Assembly (NCBI RefSeq): GCF_014076415.1
Contig: NZ_CP043568.1
Location: 1,674,001-1,738,000 of the forward strand
DNA: 64,000 nt
Direction: 5' to 3'
DNA from: Comamonas testosteroni
GTDB lineage: Bacteria > Pseudomonadota > Gammaproteobacteria > Burkholderiales > Burkholderiaceae_C
The stretch's first letter is position 1. Each line of letters opens with the position of its first letter. Position numbers and translations under genes: made by a program. The notes beneath the pieces were generated by a model. It worked only from the letters and a program-made list of their open reading frames with translations. It did no database searches and had not been told where the DNA came from. Below, piece by piece: positions 1 to 9,030 of the stretch.

Positions 1-177
1 GGCCAGACTGCGCTCCTGCACAAATGCATCGCCGCGCGCATCGCCATAGGGCGCATTGCCGCTGTCGGCCAGATAGACAAACTGCTCGTGCGGCAGCTCA
101 TGGCGCAGTGCCTGCAGCACGCTGAGGCCGCCCACACCGCTATCAAAAATACCGATGGGGGAGTGAGGAGTGGGCAT
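1..177 (-). CDS. murI: Glutamate racemase, N-terminal fragment cut by window edge
   Basis: Converts L-glutamate to D-glutamate for peptidoglycan synthesis in the cytoplasm. Only the first 59 codons are present; the gene runs off the left edge. The start is ATG at 177. The family's N-terminal signature is visible: [14 protein letters not shown], containing the catalytic-Asp neighbourhood, followed by [13 protein letters not shown]. These two motifs are diagnostic for MurI within the Asp/Glu racemase superfamily. The identification is firm although the second catalytic cysteine region lies outside the window. Its 85-bp upstream gap separates it from another minus-strand gene. Confidence 0.9.
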   Translation of the reverse strand, partial: MPTPHSPIGIFDSGVGGLSVLQALRHELPHEQFVYLADSGNAPYGDARGDAFVQERSLA

Positions 178-262
178 GGTGCATGAGATAGGTTGGGGCG
201 ATGTTGCGGCCGTCAGTATGCGCCGCTTTGCGTGCCGGCTGCGTGTCCAGGGCTATGGTTTA

Positions 263-802
263 TCAGGAGTTTGAGCTGCTCTGGGTTGCAGGCAAGCCGC
301 AGACCGGACAGAAATTATCACCATGACCGACTTCATGCCCGGCCGGGCAGTGGCGGGTCTTGAGCATGGAAGGCAGGTTCCAGCTCGAGAAGAAGATGCA
401 AAACGCCATGCTGTAGAAGATCATCCAGTGGCCCGAGAACACGCGTAGGCCGTGCTGCTGCTCGGCCATGCCGCCCGCAATGCCGAGAAAAAAGTTGGCA
501 AAAGCGTAGATGAAGATCGCGTAAGCGCTGTTGCGCATCCAGGCGGGGCAGCCTGCGAGCACCTTCTTCCAGGAAAACTGCAGGCGATTGCCGTTGTTGA
601 TGCGCTGAGCAATCAGTACCGCAGGCATCCAGACGGCAAAAATCCCGATGCTCATGACGCTTGTGAATATTCCCAGAGCATCTGGAGGCAAGTGCGTTTC
701 AAGTGCATCGATCTGCCCTGCAAATGCTGCCAAGTGTGTGATTGCACTGAGTGCAAAGCCCATTCCGGAAATCAGCATCAATGGTGGCAGAAGAATTTGC
801 AT
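263..802 (-). CDS. Unknown membrane protein with C-terminal zinc-ribbon-like motif
   Basis: About 179 residues. I do not recognise the family. At least three hydrophobic segments are visible (near the N terminus, around residues 45-65 and around 95-135). The C-terminal tail carries CPAGHEV followed by CPVCG, a CxxxH/CxxC pattern resembling a small zinc ribbon facing the cytoplasm. ATG at 802 is chosen; a TTG at 820 in the same frame would add six residues, and neither has a good ribosome-binding site. It lies between murI and another small membrane protein on the same strand, so a loose transcription unit is possible. Function unknown. Confidence 0.6.
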   Translation of the reverse strand: MQILLPPLMLISGMGFALSAITHLAAFAGQIDALETHLPPDALGIFTSVMSIGIFAVWMPAVLIAQRINNGNRLQFSWKKVLAGCPAWMRNSAYAIFIYAFANFFLGIAGGMAEQQHGLRVFSGHWMIFYSMAFCIFFSSWNLPSMLKTRHCPAGHEVGHGDNFCPVCGLPATQSSSNS

Positions 803-895
803 GGCGGCTTGAAAAGACAAAAAAAGGAGCTTAGAGCGCTTGTTTGCTGCTGGTTTCAGAAGTCATTCAGATAGTTTTTTATTGTGGCACAGCGA

Positions 896-1486
896 TCAAT
901 GCTCATTTTTTTGCAGTGGGGCCGCCAGACGAATGCTGTCCACAAGCCTGCCGAAGTAGCTTTCGCGCATGGACAGCAAGGCGGGCAACGGGGCAGATGG
1001 CAGGCTGTCGTAGCCATCTTCATCAATGCAGAATTCGAAAAACAGGTAGTCAACTTCGGACAGCTTGAGCTGATGGCGGCAGGCGTGACGGCCCGAGCCC
1101 CGTTTTTTTTGGGCCATGGTCTGCATGCTGGTATTGCTTCCCAGGACTGCCGTATAGACCATGGGCAGAGTGGCCGCCAGGTTGAACCAGAGCATGAAAG
1201 TCATGAAAGCGGTGCATAGCAAGGCCATCAGCCAGCGCTTGATGGGGCCGTAGCCGAGCCAGGGGCCTGCGGGTTGCCAAAGTCCCAGTCTATGGAGTCT
1301 TAGCAACCAGATGCCGGCTGCTGCGGTAAGTGCCAGCGCCAGATGCAGCGCGATCAGCTGCCAATGCGCATCGGGTATGAAGCTGCGCCAGAAAATGGGG
1401 GCGAGTGCGCCCATCATCACCGCCATGAAAGCGACGATCAGCCATTTCTGTGGATTGGAGGTTTCAGGTTTCCAGAGCCAGTTCAT
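896..1486 (-). CDS. Unknown membrane protein
   Basis: Roughly 196 residues from ATG 1486. Three hydrophobic stretches are visible, approximately residues 15-35, 45-65 and 85-110, followed by a polar C-terminal half with an acidic stretch (FEFCIDEDGYDSL). No family is recognised. An in-frame TTG at 1543 overlaps the stop codon of the upstream acetyltransferase gene (TTGA), which would allow translational coupling and add 19 residues; start choice is therefore uncertain. Same strand as its neighbours on both sides. Confidence 0.55.
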   Translation of the reverse strand: MNWLWKPETSNPQKWLIVAFMAVMMGALAPIFWRSFIPDAHWQLIALHLALALTAAAGIWLLRLHRLGLWQPAGPWLGYGPIKRWLMALLCTAFMTFMLWFNLAATLPMVYTAVLGSNTSMQTMAQKKRGSGRHACRHQLKLSEVDYLFFEFCIDEDGYDSLPSAPLPALLSMRESYFGRLVDSIRLAAPLQKNEH

Positions 1487-1539
1487 GCTTGTTGCATCTG
1501 TTGGGGTGGTGCAGGTGGGTGGTTTGATCTGAGCCAGGT

Positions 1540-2004
1540 TCAAAGGGTTTTTCGCATACGCGCGTTGCTCAGGGCAATGCCACGTATGACGGGGATTTGT
1601 TGGCGTTGTAGCTCAAAGCCGAAATGTGCGAAGAAAGCCTGGGCATTGAGACTGACATCGGCGCTCAGCTCAGGCAGGCCGCTTTGCCGTGCTGTCAGTT
1701 CGATATGTGCATGCAGCAATCGGCTCACGCCCTGGCGGGCGTATTGCGGAGCCACAAAAAAGTGGTCGACATAGCCATTGGCCTGCAGATCGGCATAACC
1801 CATGGGTAAGTCATCGGCGCAGAAGGCGACAAAAGGCTTGAGTGTCTGGATGCGCTGACGCCACTCCATCCAGTCGGGGCTCTGTGGCGCCCAGGCATCA
1901 AGCTGTACCTGGCCGTAGTGATTCACTGCCAGTTGATGAACAGCATCGTGAAACACCTGCCATGGCGCGATTTCATCTCCGGGGCGATAGCTGCGTACAT
2001 GCAT
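1540..2004 (-). CDS. GNAT family N-acetyltransferase
   Basis: A 154-residue protein beginning MHVRSYRPGDE, the usual first beta strand of GNAT enzymes, with the Tyr/Phe-rich segment ending in HFFVAPQYARQGVSRLL that corresponds to motif A (Q/R-x-x-G-x-G/A) binding acetyl-CoA pyrophosphate. The ending FFAHFGFELQRQ is typical of the last strands. The substrate cannot be predicted. ATG 2004 is preferred over a longer reading from 2109, because the extra 35 residues do not resemble a GNAT fold and are rich in Cys and His. The stop codon overlaps a possible TTG start of the next gene. Confidence 0.8.
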   Translation of the reverse strand: MHVRSYRPGDEIAPWQVFHDAVHQLAVNHYGQVQLDAWAPQSPDWMEWRQRIQTLKPFVAFCADDLPMGYADLQANGYVDHFFVAPQYARQGVSRLLHAHIELTARQSGLPELSADVSLNAQAFFAHFGFELQRQQIPVIRGIALSNARMRKTL

Positions 2005-2231
2005 GGGTTGGCAGATTGATTGGGTTTGGCAAAAATGCTTTGCAGCAGCAGATGTATGACATCGGTGCAGTGCGCAAGGGCGGCTGTGGAAGCACTTCTT
2101 CATCTGCATGCAACCCGCTGTTTTGATGAATTTTCTGTCATCAAATGAAGGTGAACGGTGGTCTAAAGTTTGTGAAATGCTCAGGTTTTTATAGCGGAAA
2201 AAATAACGCCAACCTCTAGAATGATCCGCCC
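2005..2231. promoter_or_regulatory. Divergent intergenic region upstream of the mrp operon
   Basis: A 227-bp gap between the minus-strand acetyltransferase gene and the plus-strand mrpA. The part from about 2125 to 2222 is AT-richer than its surroundings and should contain the mrp promoter. I see no convincing -35/-10 pair, and no Shine-Dalgarno sequence directly before the mrpA ATG. Confidence 0.35.
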
Positions 2232-5207
2232 ATGCCCTTGATATACCTCATCCTCCTACCTTTTGCAGGCAGCCTTCTGGCTGCCTTATTGCCTGCGAAC
2301 GCGCGCAATACTGAATCAACACTCGCGGGTGTGATTGCGCTGATATGCGCTATTCAGGTGGGAATGCTGTTCCCGGAAATGGCTGATGGAGCGGTGCTCA
2401 GGCAGGAGATTTCCTGGCTGCCGGCGCTGGGGCTGAACCTGGTGATCCGCATGGACGGGTTTGCCTGGCTGTTCTCCATGCTGGTTTTCGGCATCGGTGC
2501 GCTGGTGGTGCTCTACGCGCGCTACTACATGTCGCCCACTGATCCTGTACCGCGCTTTTTCTCGTTTTTCCTGGCCTTCATGGGGGCCATGGCGGGGGTG
2601 GTGCTCTCGGGAAACATCATTCAGCTGGTGTTTTTCTGGGAGCTGACCAGTCTTTTCTCGTTTCTGCTGATTGGCTACTGGTATCACCGCAAGGACGCAC
2701 GCCGGGGCGCGCGCATGGCATTGACGGTCACGGGCACTGGCGGGCTGGCCATGCTGGTGGGCATGCTGGTGCTGGGTCATATCGTGGGCAGCTATGACCT
2801 CGACAATGTGCTGGCTGCTGGGCAGCAGATTCGCGACAGTCACCTCTATCTGTTGGCATTGGTGCTGATTTTGCTTGGTGCGCTCACCAAAAGTGCTCAA
2901 TTCCCATTCCAGTTCTGGCTGCCCAATGCCATGGCGGCGCCTACGCCCGTGTCGGCCTATCTGCACTCTGCGACCATGGTCAAGGCCGGCGTGTTTTTGC
3001 TGGCACGGCTGTGGCCGGTGCTGGCAGACACCGATGCATGGTTCTGGTTGGTCGGTGGAGCCGGTGCCATGACGCTGTTGATTGGCGGCTATTGCGCGAT
3101 GTTCCAGCATGATCTCAAGGGCTTGCTCGCGTACTCAACGATTTCGCACCTGGGTCTGATTACCTTGCTGCTGGGCCTGAACAGCAAGCTGGCCGCCGTG
3201 GCCGCAGTTTTTCACATCATGAATCACGCGACCTTCAAGGCTTCGCTGTTCATGGCTGCAGGCATTGTGGACCATGAAAGCGGCACGCGTGACATCCGGC
3301 GTCTCTCGGGTTTGCGCTTCATGATGCCGATCACGGCCACGCTGGCCTGTGTGGCCAGTGCCGCGATGGCTGGTGTGCCGCTGCTCAACGGATTCATCTC
3401 CAAGGAAATGTTCTTTGCCGAGACGGTCTATCTGGATGCAGCGCCCTGGGTCAAGACCGTGCTGCCCGTGGTTGCGACCGTGGCGGGTATGTTCAGCGTG
3501 GCCTATTCGCTGCGCTTTACGTTCGATGTCTTTTTTGGCCCCCAGGCAAACGATCTCCCTCACGAGCCGCACGAGCCACCGCACTGGATGCGCGTGCCGG
3601 TGGAGCTGCTCGTCCTGGCTTGCCTGATCGTCGGCATCTTCCCGGCCTGGGCGGTGGGCGGTTTTCTGGCTGTCGCTGCGACTCCAGTCGTAGGCGGTGA
3701 CTTGCCTCAGTACAGTCTGGCCATCTGGCATGGCTGGAACATGCCGCTGATCATGAGCCTGGTGGCGCTGGCCGGCGGTATCGTGCTCTACACCATGCTG
3801 CGCTGGCAGCGAACGGTCGGACACTTCGACACCACGCCCGTGCTGGGCCGTGTCAGCGGTCGCAAGATTTTTGAGAATCTGCTGGCTCGCATCACCTGGC
3901 TGGGCAGGGCAGGGCGCCGCAGTCTGTCCACGCGCCGCCTGCAGTGGCAGATGCTGTGGCTGGTCTGCGTTGCTCTGGTGGCAGCAGCATTGCCAATGTG
4001 GCTATGGGGCATGAAGCTGGGCAATCGCGGCACTTTGCCCGTGTCTTCGGCTTTTGTGCTGCTCTGGGCGATTGGCTGCCTGTGTGCACTGGGCACAGCC
4101 TGGAAAGCCAAGTACCACCGGATGACCGCATTGATCATGCTCGGCGGCACGGGGCTGTGCACGGTGCTGACCTTCCTCTGGTTCTCGGCTCCCGATCTGG
4201 CTCTGACCCAGCTGGTAGTTGAAGTCGCCACCACGGTGCTGATCCTGCTGGGGCTGCGCTGGCTGCCTAAACGGGACAAGAATATGCGTGCGGCCGATAA
4301 CGCCGATGCCAGGGCCAAGGCACGCCGCCTGCGCGATCTGGTGCTGTCGCTGATTGTCGGCGGCGGCATGGCCTGGCTGGCGTTTGCCATGATGAGCCGG
4401 CCTTTCTATGAAAGCACCTCCACCTTCTTCCTCGAAAACGCGCTGGGCGGCGGTGGCGGCACCAATGTGGTCAATGTGATGCTGGTGGACTTCCGCGGCT
4501 TCGATACCTTTGGCGAAATCGTGGTGCTGGGCATTGTGGCCATCGTCATCTATGCGCTGCTGCGCCGCTTCCGTCCCGCACGCGAGGCCATGGACATCCC
4601 GGAGCAGCAGCGCTATGTGCCTGGCGATTTGCAGACCGACCTGCTCAACCCGCGCAATGCCAGCGATACAGCCGTGGGCTACCTGATGGTGCCAGCTGTG
4701 CTGGTGCGGCTGCTGCTGCCGTTTGCGACGCTGGTGGCTGCCTATATCTTTGTGCGCGGCCATAACCAGCCTGGCGGCGGGTTTGTGGCGGGGCTGGTGT
4801 TTTCGGTCGCCTTGCTGATGCAATACATCATCTCGGGCACGCATTGGGTGGAGGCGCATCTGCCGCTGTATCCGCGTCGCTGGATTGCCGCGGGTCTGCT
4901 GTTTGCACTGGGCACGGGCCTGGGCTCTGTGGCCGTTGGCTACCCCTTCCTGACCAGCCACAGCTTTGACTTTTCGCTGCCGTTGGTGGGGCATGTGCAT
5001 CTCGCCAGCGCCACCTTCTTCGATATTGGCGTGTTTGCGCTGGTGGTGGGATCCACCATGCTGATCCTGACAGCGATCGCTCACCAGTCGGTGCGCGGAC
5101 ATCGCTTCCATGCGCGCTTGCTGGAAGAGCAGGAACAAGAGGCCAGGAAGGCCGAGGCCGAGGTGCAGGCCGCCACAGCTGCAGCACTGGCAAGGGGAGG
5201 TATGTAA
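2232..5207 (+). CDS. mrpA: Monovalent cation/H+ antiporter subunit A with fused MrpB-like C terminus
   Basis: Large membrane subunit (991 aa) of the Mrp/Pha/Mnh multisubunit Na+(K+)/H+ antiporter, which exports monovalent cations using the proton gradient. The N-terminal ~500 residues form a NuoL/MrpA-type proton-translocating domain with conserved charged residues inside membrane helices (Glu in FFWELTSLFSFLL, Lys in GALTKSAQFPFQFWLP and in SATMVKAGVF). The final ~140 residues (YLMVPAVLVRLLLPF and RGHNQPGGGFVAGL) correspond to MrpB. This makes it the fused PhaAB form seen in Proteobacteria, which explains the absence of a separate mrpB. It is the first gene of a tightly overlapped operon; its TAA overlaps the mrpC ATG by one base. 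Confidence 0.95.
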   Translation: MPLIYLILLPFAGSLLAALLPANARNTESTLAGVIALICAIQVGMLFPEMADGAVLRQEISWLPALGLNLVIRMDGFAWLFSMLVFGIGALVVLYARYYMSPTDPVPRFFSFFLAFMGAMAGVVLSGNIIQLVFFWELTSLFSFLLIGYWYHRKDARRGARMALTVTGTGGLAMLVGMLVLGHIVGSYDLDNVLAAGQQIRDSHLYLLALVLILLGALTKSAQFPFQFWLPNAMAAPTPVSAYLHSATMVKAGVFLLARLWPVLADTDAWFWLVGGAGAMTLLIGGYCAMFQHDLKGLLAYSTISHLGLITLLLGLNSKLAAVAAVFHIMNHATFKASLFMAAGIVDHESGTRDIRRLSGLRFMMPITATLACVASAAMAGVPLLNGFISKEMFFAETVYLDAAPWVKTVLPVVATVAGMFSVAYSLRFTFDVFFGPQANDLPHEPHEPPHWMRVPVELLVLACLIVGIFPAWAVGGFLAVAATPVVGGDLPQYSLAIWHGWNMPLIMSLVALAGGIVLYTMLRWQRTVGHFDTTPVLGRVSGRKIFENLLARITWLGRAGRRSLSTRRLQWQMLWLVCVALVAAALPMWLWGMKLGNRGTLPVSSAFVLLWAIGCLCALGTAWKAKYHRMTALIMLGGTGLCTVLTFLWFSAPDLALTQLVVEVATTVLILLGLRWLPKRDKNMRAADNADARAKARRLRDLVLSLIVGGGMAWLAFAMMSRPFYESTSTFFLENALGGGGGTNVVNVMLVDFRGFDTFGEIVVLGIVAIVIYALLRRFRPAREAMDIPEQQRYVPGDLQTDLLNPRNASDTAVGYLMVPAVLVRLLLPFATLVAAYIFVRGHNQPGGGFVAGLVFSVALLMQYIISGTHWVEAHLPLYPRRWIAAGLLFALGTGLGSVAVGYPFLTSHSFDFSLPLVGHVHLASATFFDIGVFALVVGSTMLILTAIAHQSVRGHRFHARLLEEQEQEARKAEAEVQAATAAALARGGM

Positions 5208-5572
5208 TGGAAATCGTTCTGGCCATTGCCATCGGTGTGCTCACCGGCTCGGGCGTCTGGCTGCTGCTGCGCCCGCGCAGCTACCAGGTCATCATGGGGC
5301 TGGCGCTGCTGTCATATGCCGTCAATCTGTTCATTTTCTCCATGGGACGTCAGGGCCTGTCGATCAACAAGGTGCCGGTGCTGCAAAACGGTGTACCGAC
5401 CGATTTGTCGCACTATGCCGACCCCATGCCACAGGCCCTGGTGCTGACCGCCATCGTCATCGGCTTTGCCATGACGGCGCTGTTCCTGGTCGTGCTGCTG
5501 GCATCGCGCGGCGCTTCTGGAAACGACCATGTGGATGGCATGCACTCGCGTACCGAACAGGAAATGCTATGA
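5207..5572 (+). CDS. mrpC: Monovalent cation/H+ antiporter subunit C (NuoK-like)
   Basis: A 121-residue membrane protein with three helices, homologous to NuoK of complex I. Conserved features include the sequence VIMGLALLSYAVNLFIF and the loop with DPMPQALVLTAIVIGFA. It forms part of the Mrp membrane complex between MrpA and MrpD. The ATG overlaps the mrpA stop, and its TGA overlaps the mrpD ATG (ATGA), so translational coupling is likely. Confidence 0.95.
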   Translation: MEIVLAIAIGVLTGSGVWLLLRPRSYQVIMGLALLSYAVNLFIFSMGRQGLSINKVPVLQNGVPTDLSHYADPMPQALVLTAIVIGFAMTALFLVVLLASRGASGNDHVDGMHSRTEQEML

Positions 5573-7401
5573 CCGGGTGGATTGAGCATCTGATGCCGCA
5601 CCTGATGCTGGCTCCCATCATGCTGCCCATGCTGACGGCAGCGCTGATGCTGTTTTTGCGTGAAGAGCGTCAGCGCCTGAAGCTGGGCATGAACATCCTG
5701 TCCACCACTGTCAGTCTGGTGATCGTGGTCATGCTGCTGGGCTGGACCAACCAGGCGGGCTCTGCCGTCACCATGTCGGTCTATATGCCCGGCAACTGGC
5801 CGGCGCCCTTTGGCATCGCGCTGGCGCTGGACAGGCTGACTGCCCTGATGCTGCTGGTCACCTATGTGGTGGCACTGGCCGCGCTGGTGTTTTCCGCTGC
5901 GCGCTGGCACAAGGCCGGAGTGCACTTCCACCCCTTGTTCCAGCTGCAGCTGATGGGGCTCAGCGGGGCCTTCATCACGGCAGACCTGTTCAATCTGTTT
6001 GTGTTCTTCGAGATCATGCTGGCAGCCTCTTACGGTTTGCTGCTGCATGGTTCCGGCAGCACGCGCATTCAGGCAGGTCTTCACTATATCGCCATCAATC
6101 TGGCAGCGTCTTCGCTGTTCCTGATCGGCGTGTCCATGCTCTACGGCATTACCGGAACGCTCAATATGGCCGATCTGGCCCGGGCCATTCCGCAGGTGCA
6201 GGATGCTGACCGCGGCCTGCTGCATGCGGCAGCGGGTGTGCTGGGCACGGCATTTCTGATCAAGGCGGCGCTATGGCCGCTGAACTTCTGGCTGGTGCCA
6301 GGCTACAGCGCGGCGACCGCGCCCGTGGGCGCCCTGTTTGCGCTCATGACCAAGGTGGGGGTCTATGTCATCTTGCGCCTGTGGACCCTGCTGTTCAGCT
6401 CGGAAGCCGGGGCATCGGCCCTGTTTGGCAGCACCTGGCTGATCGTGGGCGGCATGCTGACCATGGCTTTTGGTGCCATCGGCATGCTGGGCTCGCAGCG
6501 GCTGACCCATCTGGCGGGCTTCGCCGCCATTCTTTCGTCCGGCACTCTGCTGGCCGCGACGGGTTTTGGCCAGAATCTGCTGACCGCGGGCCTGCTGTAT
6601 TACCTGCCGGGCTCCACGCTGGCCGTGGCGGCCCTGTTCCTGATTGCCGATGTGGTGGACCGCTGGCGCGTGGATGACGATGCGGGCGAGCCCTATGAGG
6701 ACAATGAAGCGCCATTCCTCAATGCAGAACTGTTGCCCACCGAAGGCTTCAATCTCGACGATGATGAAGAGCTCATGATCGGCCGGGCCTTCCCGGCAGC
6801 GGCGGCTTTTCTGGGTCTGAGCTTCATGGCCTGCACCTTGCTGATCTCGGGCCTGCCGCCACTGTCCGGCTTTCTCGGCAAATTTGCCATGCTGACCAGT
6901 CTGCTCAACCCGCTGGGCATGGGTACATCCAGTGGAGTGAAGGCAGGTCCGCTGGGCTGGAGCATGGTGGCCTTGCTCATCATCACGGGTTTGATGGCGT
7001 TGGTGGCACTCACGCGCACCGGCATCCGGCATTTCTGGGCCAATCCGGAGCAGAACGCGCCATCACTCAAGGTGGCGGAAGGCTTGCCCATCGTCGCACT
7101 GCTGCTGTGCTGTGTGGTGCTGACGATCAAAGCCGATGACGTGATGCGCTATACCCAGCGGGCTGCCAATGCACTGCATTCGCCCGATGTCTATGTGCGT
7201 ACCGTCCTGGGTCTTGCTCCGGTCCCCGCGCCCAAGGAAAAGAAGGCTCAGGAGGCCGCGGGTCCCGAGGCGGCGGCACGTGCTGCAGCGCTGGAAATGC
7301 AGGCGGAGCCCGTCCCGGGTATTGGCGATGAAAGCGAAGCTGCGCAGGATGCCGCTACTCAGACCGCAGCCTCGGCTCAGAAAGAGGAGGGCCGTCCATG
7401 A
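5569..7401 (+). CDS. mrpD: Monovalent cation/H+ antiporter subunit D
   Basis: NuoM/N-like proton-channel subunit of the Mrp antiporter, 610 aa from the ATG at 5569 that overlaps the mrpC stop. A reading frame open back to 5110 is an out-of-gene extension. Hallmarks are FEIMLAASYGLLLHG (Glu in helix 5), FLIKAALWPLNFWLVPGYSAA (Lys in helix 7) and PPLSGFLGKFAML. Around residues 367-403 a very acidic cytoplasmic loop (DDDAGEPYEDNEAPF and DDDEELM) is inserted, and the last ~80 residues are an Ala/Glu/Lys-rich tail. Both make the protein longer than the ~500 residues typical of Bacillus MrpD. The TGA overlaps the mrpE start. Confidence 0.95.
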   Translation: MTGWIEHLMPHLMLAPIMLPMLTAALMLFLREERQRLKLGMNILSTTVSLVIVVMLLGWTNQAGSAVTMSVYMPGNWPAPFGIALALDRLTALMLLVTYVVALAALVFSAARWHKAGVHFHPLFQLQLMGLSGAFITADLFNLFVFFEIMLAASYGLLLHGSGSTRIQAGLHYIAINLAASSLFLIGVSMLYGITGTLNMADLARAIPQVQDADRGLLHAAAGVLGTAFLIKAALWPLNFWLVPGYSAATAPVGALFALMTKVGVYVILRLWTLLFSSEAGASALFGSTWLIVGGMLTMAFGAIGMLGSQRLTHLAGFAAILSSGTLLAATGFGQNLLTAGLLYYLPGSTLAVAALFLIADVVDRWRVDDDAGEPYEDNEAPFLNAELLPTEGFNLDDDEELMIGRAFPAAAAFLGLSFMACTLLISGLPPLSGFLGKFAMLTSLLNPLGMGTSSGVKAGPLGWSMVALLIITGLMALVALTRTGIRHFWANPEQNAPSLKVAEGLPIVALLLCCVVLTIKADDVMRYTQRAANALHSPDVYVRTVLGLAPVPAPKEKKAQEAAGPEAAARAAALEMQAEPVPGIGDESEAAQDAATQTAASAQKEEGRP

Positions 7402-7898
7402 AGAACATCATGAAATCCATCTTCCCGGCACCGCTGCTGTCGGTGGCTCTGCTGGTGCTGTGGTTGCTGCTCAACCGCTCGGTCAGTGCCGGCCAGATCT
7501 TGCTGGGCCTGATCCTGGGTCTGCTGATTCCCGTGCTGCTGCGCGGCCTGCGCCCCTTGCCGGTGCGGGTCAGCCATCCGCTGAGCATTCTCAAGCTGGC
7601 ATTTCGTGTGGTCTGCGACACCTCGGTCTCCAACTTCAATGTGGTGCGTTTTCTGCTGCTGCCTCGCATGCGCAAGCATCCGGCGGCCTTTGTCCATATT
7701 CCTCTCGAGCTGCGCGATCCCAACGGACTGGCAGTACTGGCCATGATCGTCTGCCTGACGCCCGGCACTTCCTGGGCCGAGATTTCGCGTGACCGCTCCA
7801 TGCTGCTGCTGCATGCGCTGGAGGTGGAGGATGCCAGGAAGCTGGCTGACTTTGTGAAGTCTCGCTACGAGAGCCTGCTGATGGAGATTTTCGAATGA
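7398..7898 (+). CDS. mrpE: Monovalent cation/H+ antiporter subunit E
   Basis: A 166-residue subunit without a complex I counterpart. N-terminal hydrophobic segments are followed by the family's conserved cytoplasmic part, including VCLTPGTSWAEISRDRSMLLLHALEV, and a charged C terminus. In the family MrpE is needed for full assembly and activity of the complex. The ATG overlaps the mrpD stop (ATGA) and the TGA overlaps the mrpF ATG. Confidence 0.93.
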   Translation: MKNIMKSIFPAPLLSVALLVLWLLLNRSVSAGQILLGLILGLLIPVLLRGLRPLPVRVSHPLSILKLAFRVVCDTSVSNFNVVRFLLLPRMRKHPAAFVHIPLELRDPNGLAVLAMIVCLTPGTSWAEISRDRSMLLLHALEVEDARKLADFVKSRYESLLMEIFE

Positions 7899-8173
7899 AT
7901 CCCTGGTTTTATTGGGTGCTGATGGCATCTCTGGTCATGCTGCTGGCGGCCATGGGGTGCTCGGTGTTGCGCCTGCTCAAGGGGCCGCATGCGCAAGACC
8001 GCGTGCTGGCACTGGACTGCATGTACCTCAACGGCATGCTGGCCATGCTGGTCATGGGTATTCTGTATGACAGCACCAACTATTTTGAGGCGGCCTTGCT
8101 GGTGGCCCTGTTCGGCTGCGTCGGCTCCACGGCCATGGCCAAGTTCCTGCTGCGCGGCGAGGTGATCGAATGA
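7895..8173 (+). CDS. mrpF: Monovalent cation/H+ antiporter subunit F
   Basis: Small three-helix subunit, 92 aa. The motif RLLKGPHAQDRVLALD between helix 1 and helix 2 is the conserved MrpF signature (GPxxxDRVxAxD). It overlaps mrpE and mrpG by four bases each (ATGA), consistent with stoichiometric co-translation. Confidence 0.93.
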   Translation: MNPWFYWVLMASLVMLLAAMGCSVLRLLKGPHAQDRVLALDCMYLNGMLAMLVMGILYDSTNYFEAALLVALFGCVGSTAMAKFLLRGEVIE

Positions 8174-8598
8174 GTACCGAGGTCATTGGCGTGGATCTGC
8201 CGCTGTGGGCCCAGATTCTGGTGGCGGCCCTGGTCTTCGGTGGTTCGCTGATTGCTCTCATGGGCTCGGTAGGGCTGCTGCGGCTCAAAAGCTATTTCGA
8301 GCGCGTGCATGCGCCCTCCATCATCGCCACCATGGGCTGCTGGCTCATCATGCATGCCACCTGGATTTACTTTTCCGTCAGCGGTCAGGGCTTTGTCATG
8401 CACTCGGTGCTGATTGCCATCTTCATTGCCGTGACCGTGCCCATCACCACCATCTTCCTCATGCGCGCAGCGCTGTTTCGCTCGCGCCGAGCAGGAGAGA
8501 GCGTACCGCCCACGCTCAGCAACCTGGTGCGCAACGAACCTCTGGACGAGGAAGAGGCTGCCGAAGCCGACGAAAAACCATTGGCGAACAAAGGCTGA
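8170..8598 (+). CDS. mrpG: Monovalent cation/H+ antiporter subunit G
   Basis: Last subunit of the complex, 142 aa with three predicted helices. The segment GSVGLLRLKSYFERVHAPS matches the conserved MrpG motif (GxxGLLRxxDxYxRxHA). The C-terminal ~40 residues are polar and acidic (EPLDEEEAAEADEKP), longer than in Bacillus homologues. Overlaps the mrpF stop by four bases; crcB follows after 54 bp. Confidence 0.92.
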   Translation: MSTEVIGVDLPLWAQILVAALVFGGSLIALMGSVGLLRLKSYFERVHAPSIIATMGCWLIMHATWIYFSVSGQGFVMHSVLIAIFIAVTVPITTIFLMRAALFRSRRAGESVPPTLSNLVRNEPLDEEEAAEADEKPLANKG

Positions 8599-8652
8599 AA
8601 TCCTTGGAGTCCAAGCCCTGCAGGGTGGCCGTCTTGCGCTAGATTGGCAGCC

Positions 8653-9030
8653 ATGCTCAATATTGTTGCCATCTGCATCGGTGCCTGCCTGGGCGCCCTG
8701 TCGCGCTGGGGGCTGGGACTATGGCTTAGTGCCGGAGCCAGCATGCCATGGGGCACTCTTGCCGCCAATCTGATCGGCGGCTATCTGATCGGCGTCTTCA
8801 TTGCGCTGTTTCAAGCCATGCCCCAGCTGGATCCGGCCTGGAAACTGGCCATCATCACCGGCTTTCTCGGTGCTCTGACCACGTTTTCCAGCTACTCGGC
8901 CGAGGTCATCGGCCTGCTGCAGCAGCAGCGCCTGGTCGCAGCCCTGGGCTGGACTAGCCTGCACCTGCTCGGCTCTCTGTTCATGACCTACATGGGCATG
9001 CTCAGCTGGAGCATCGGGTTCAGTCGTTAA
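8653..9030 (+). CDS. crcB: Fluoride channel/exporter CrcB (Fluc)
   Basis: A 125-residue, four-helix protein that assembles as a dual-topology dimer and lets F- leave the cytoplasm. Seen: GACLGALSRW near the N terminus, NLIGGYLIG with the conserved Asn, and TGFLGALTTFSSYSAEV, which matches the central Fluc signature with the TTFS Phe-box and Na+ site. ATG 8653 is preferred; a TTG at 8644 would add only MAA. It sits 54 bp after mrpG with no terminator between, so read-through from the mrp operon is plausible. The short gap leaves no room for a fluoride riboswitch and none is seen. Confidence 0.93.
   Translation: MLNIVAICIGACLGALSRWGLGLWLSAGASMPWGTLAANLIGGYLIGVFIALFQAMPQLDPAWKLAIITGFLGALTTFSSYSAEVIGLLQQQRLVAALGWTSLHLLGSLFMTYMGMLSWSIGFSR

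Noticed and set aside
2316..3110. Long minus-strand frames opposite mrpA and mrpD
   Set aside because: Antisense to well-conserved transporter genes; His/Gln-rich composition of shadow frames.
5110..5568. Upstream extension of mrpD across mrpC
   Set aside because: The extension overlaps mrpA and mrpC in another frame and gives an Arg/Ala-rich, non-family sequence; ATG 5569 overlaps the mrpC stop as elsewhere in the operon.
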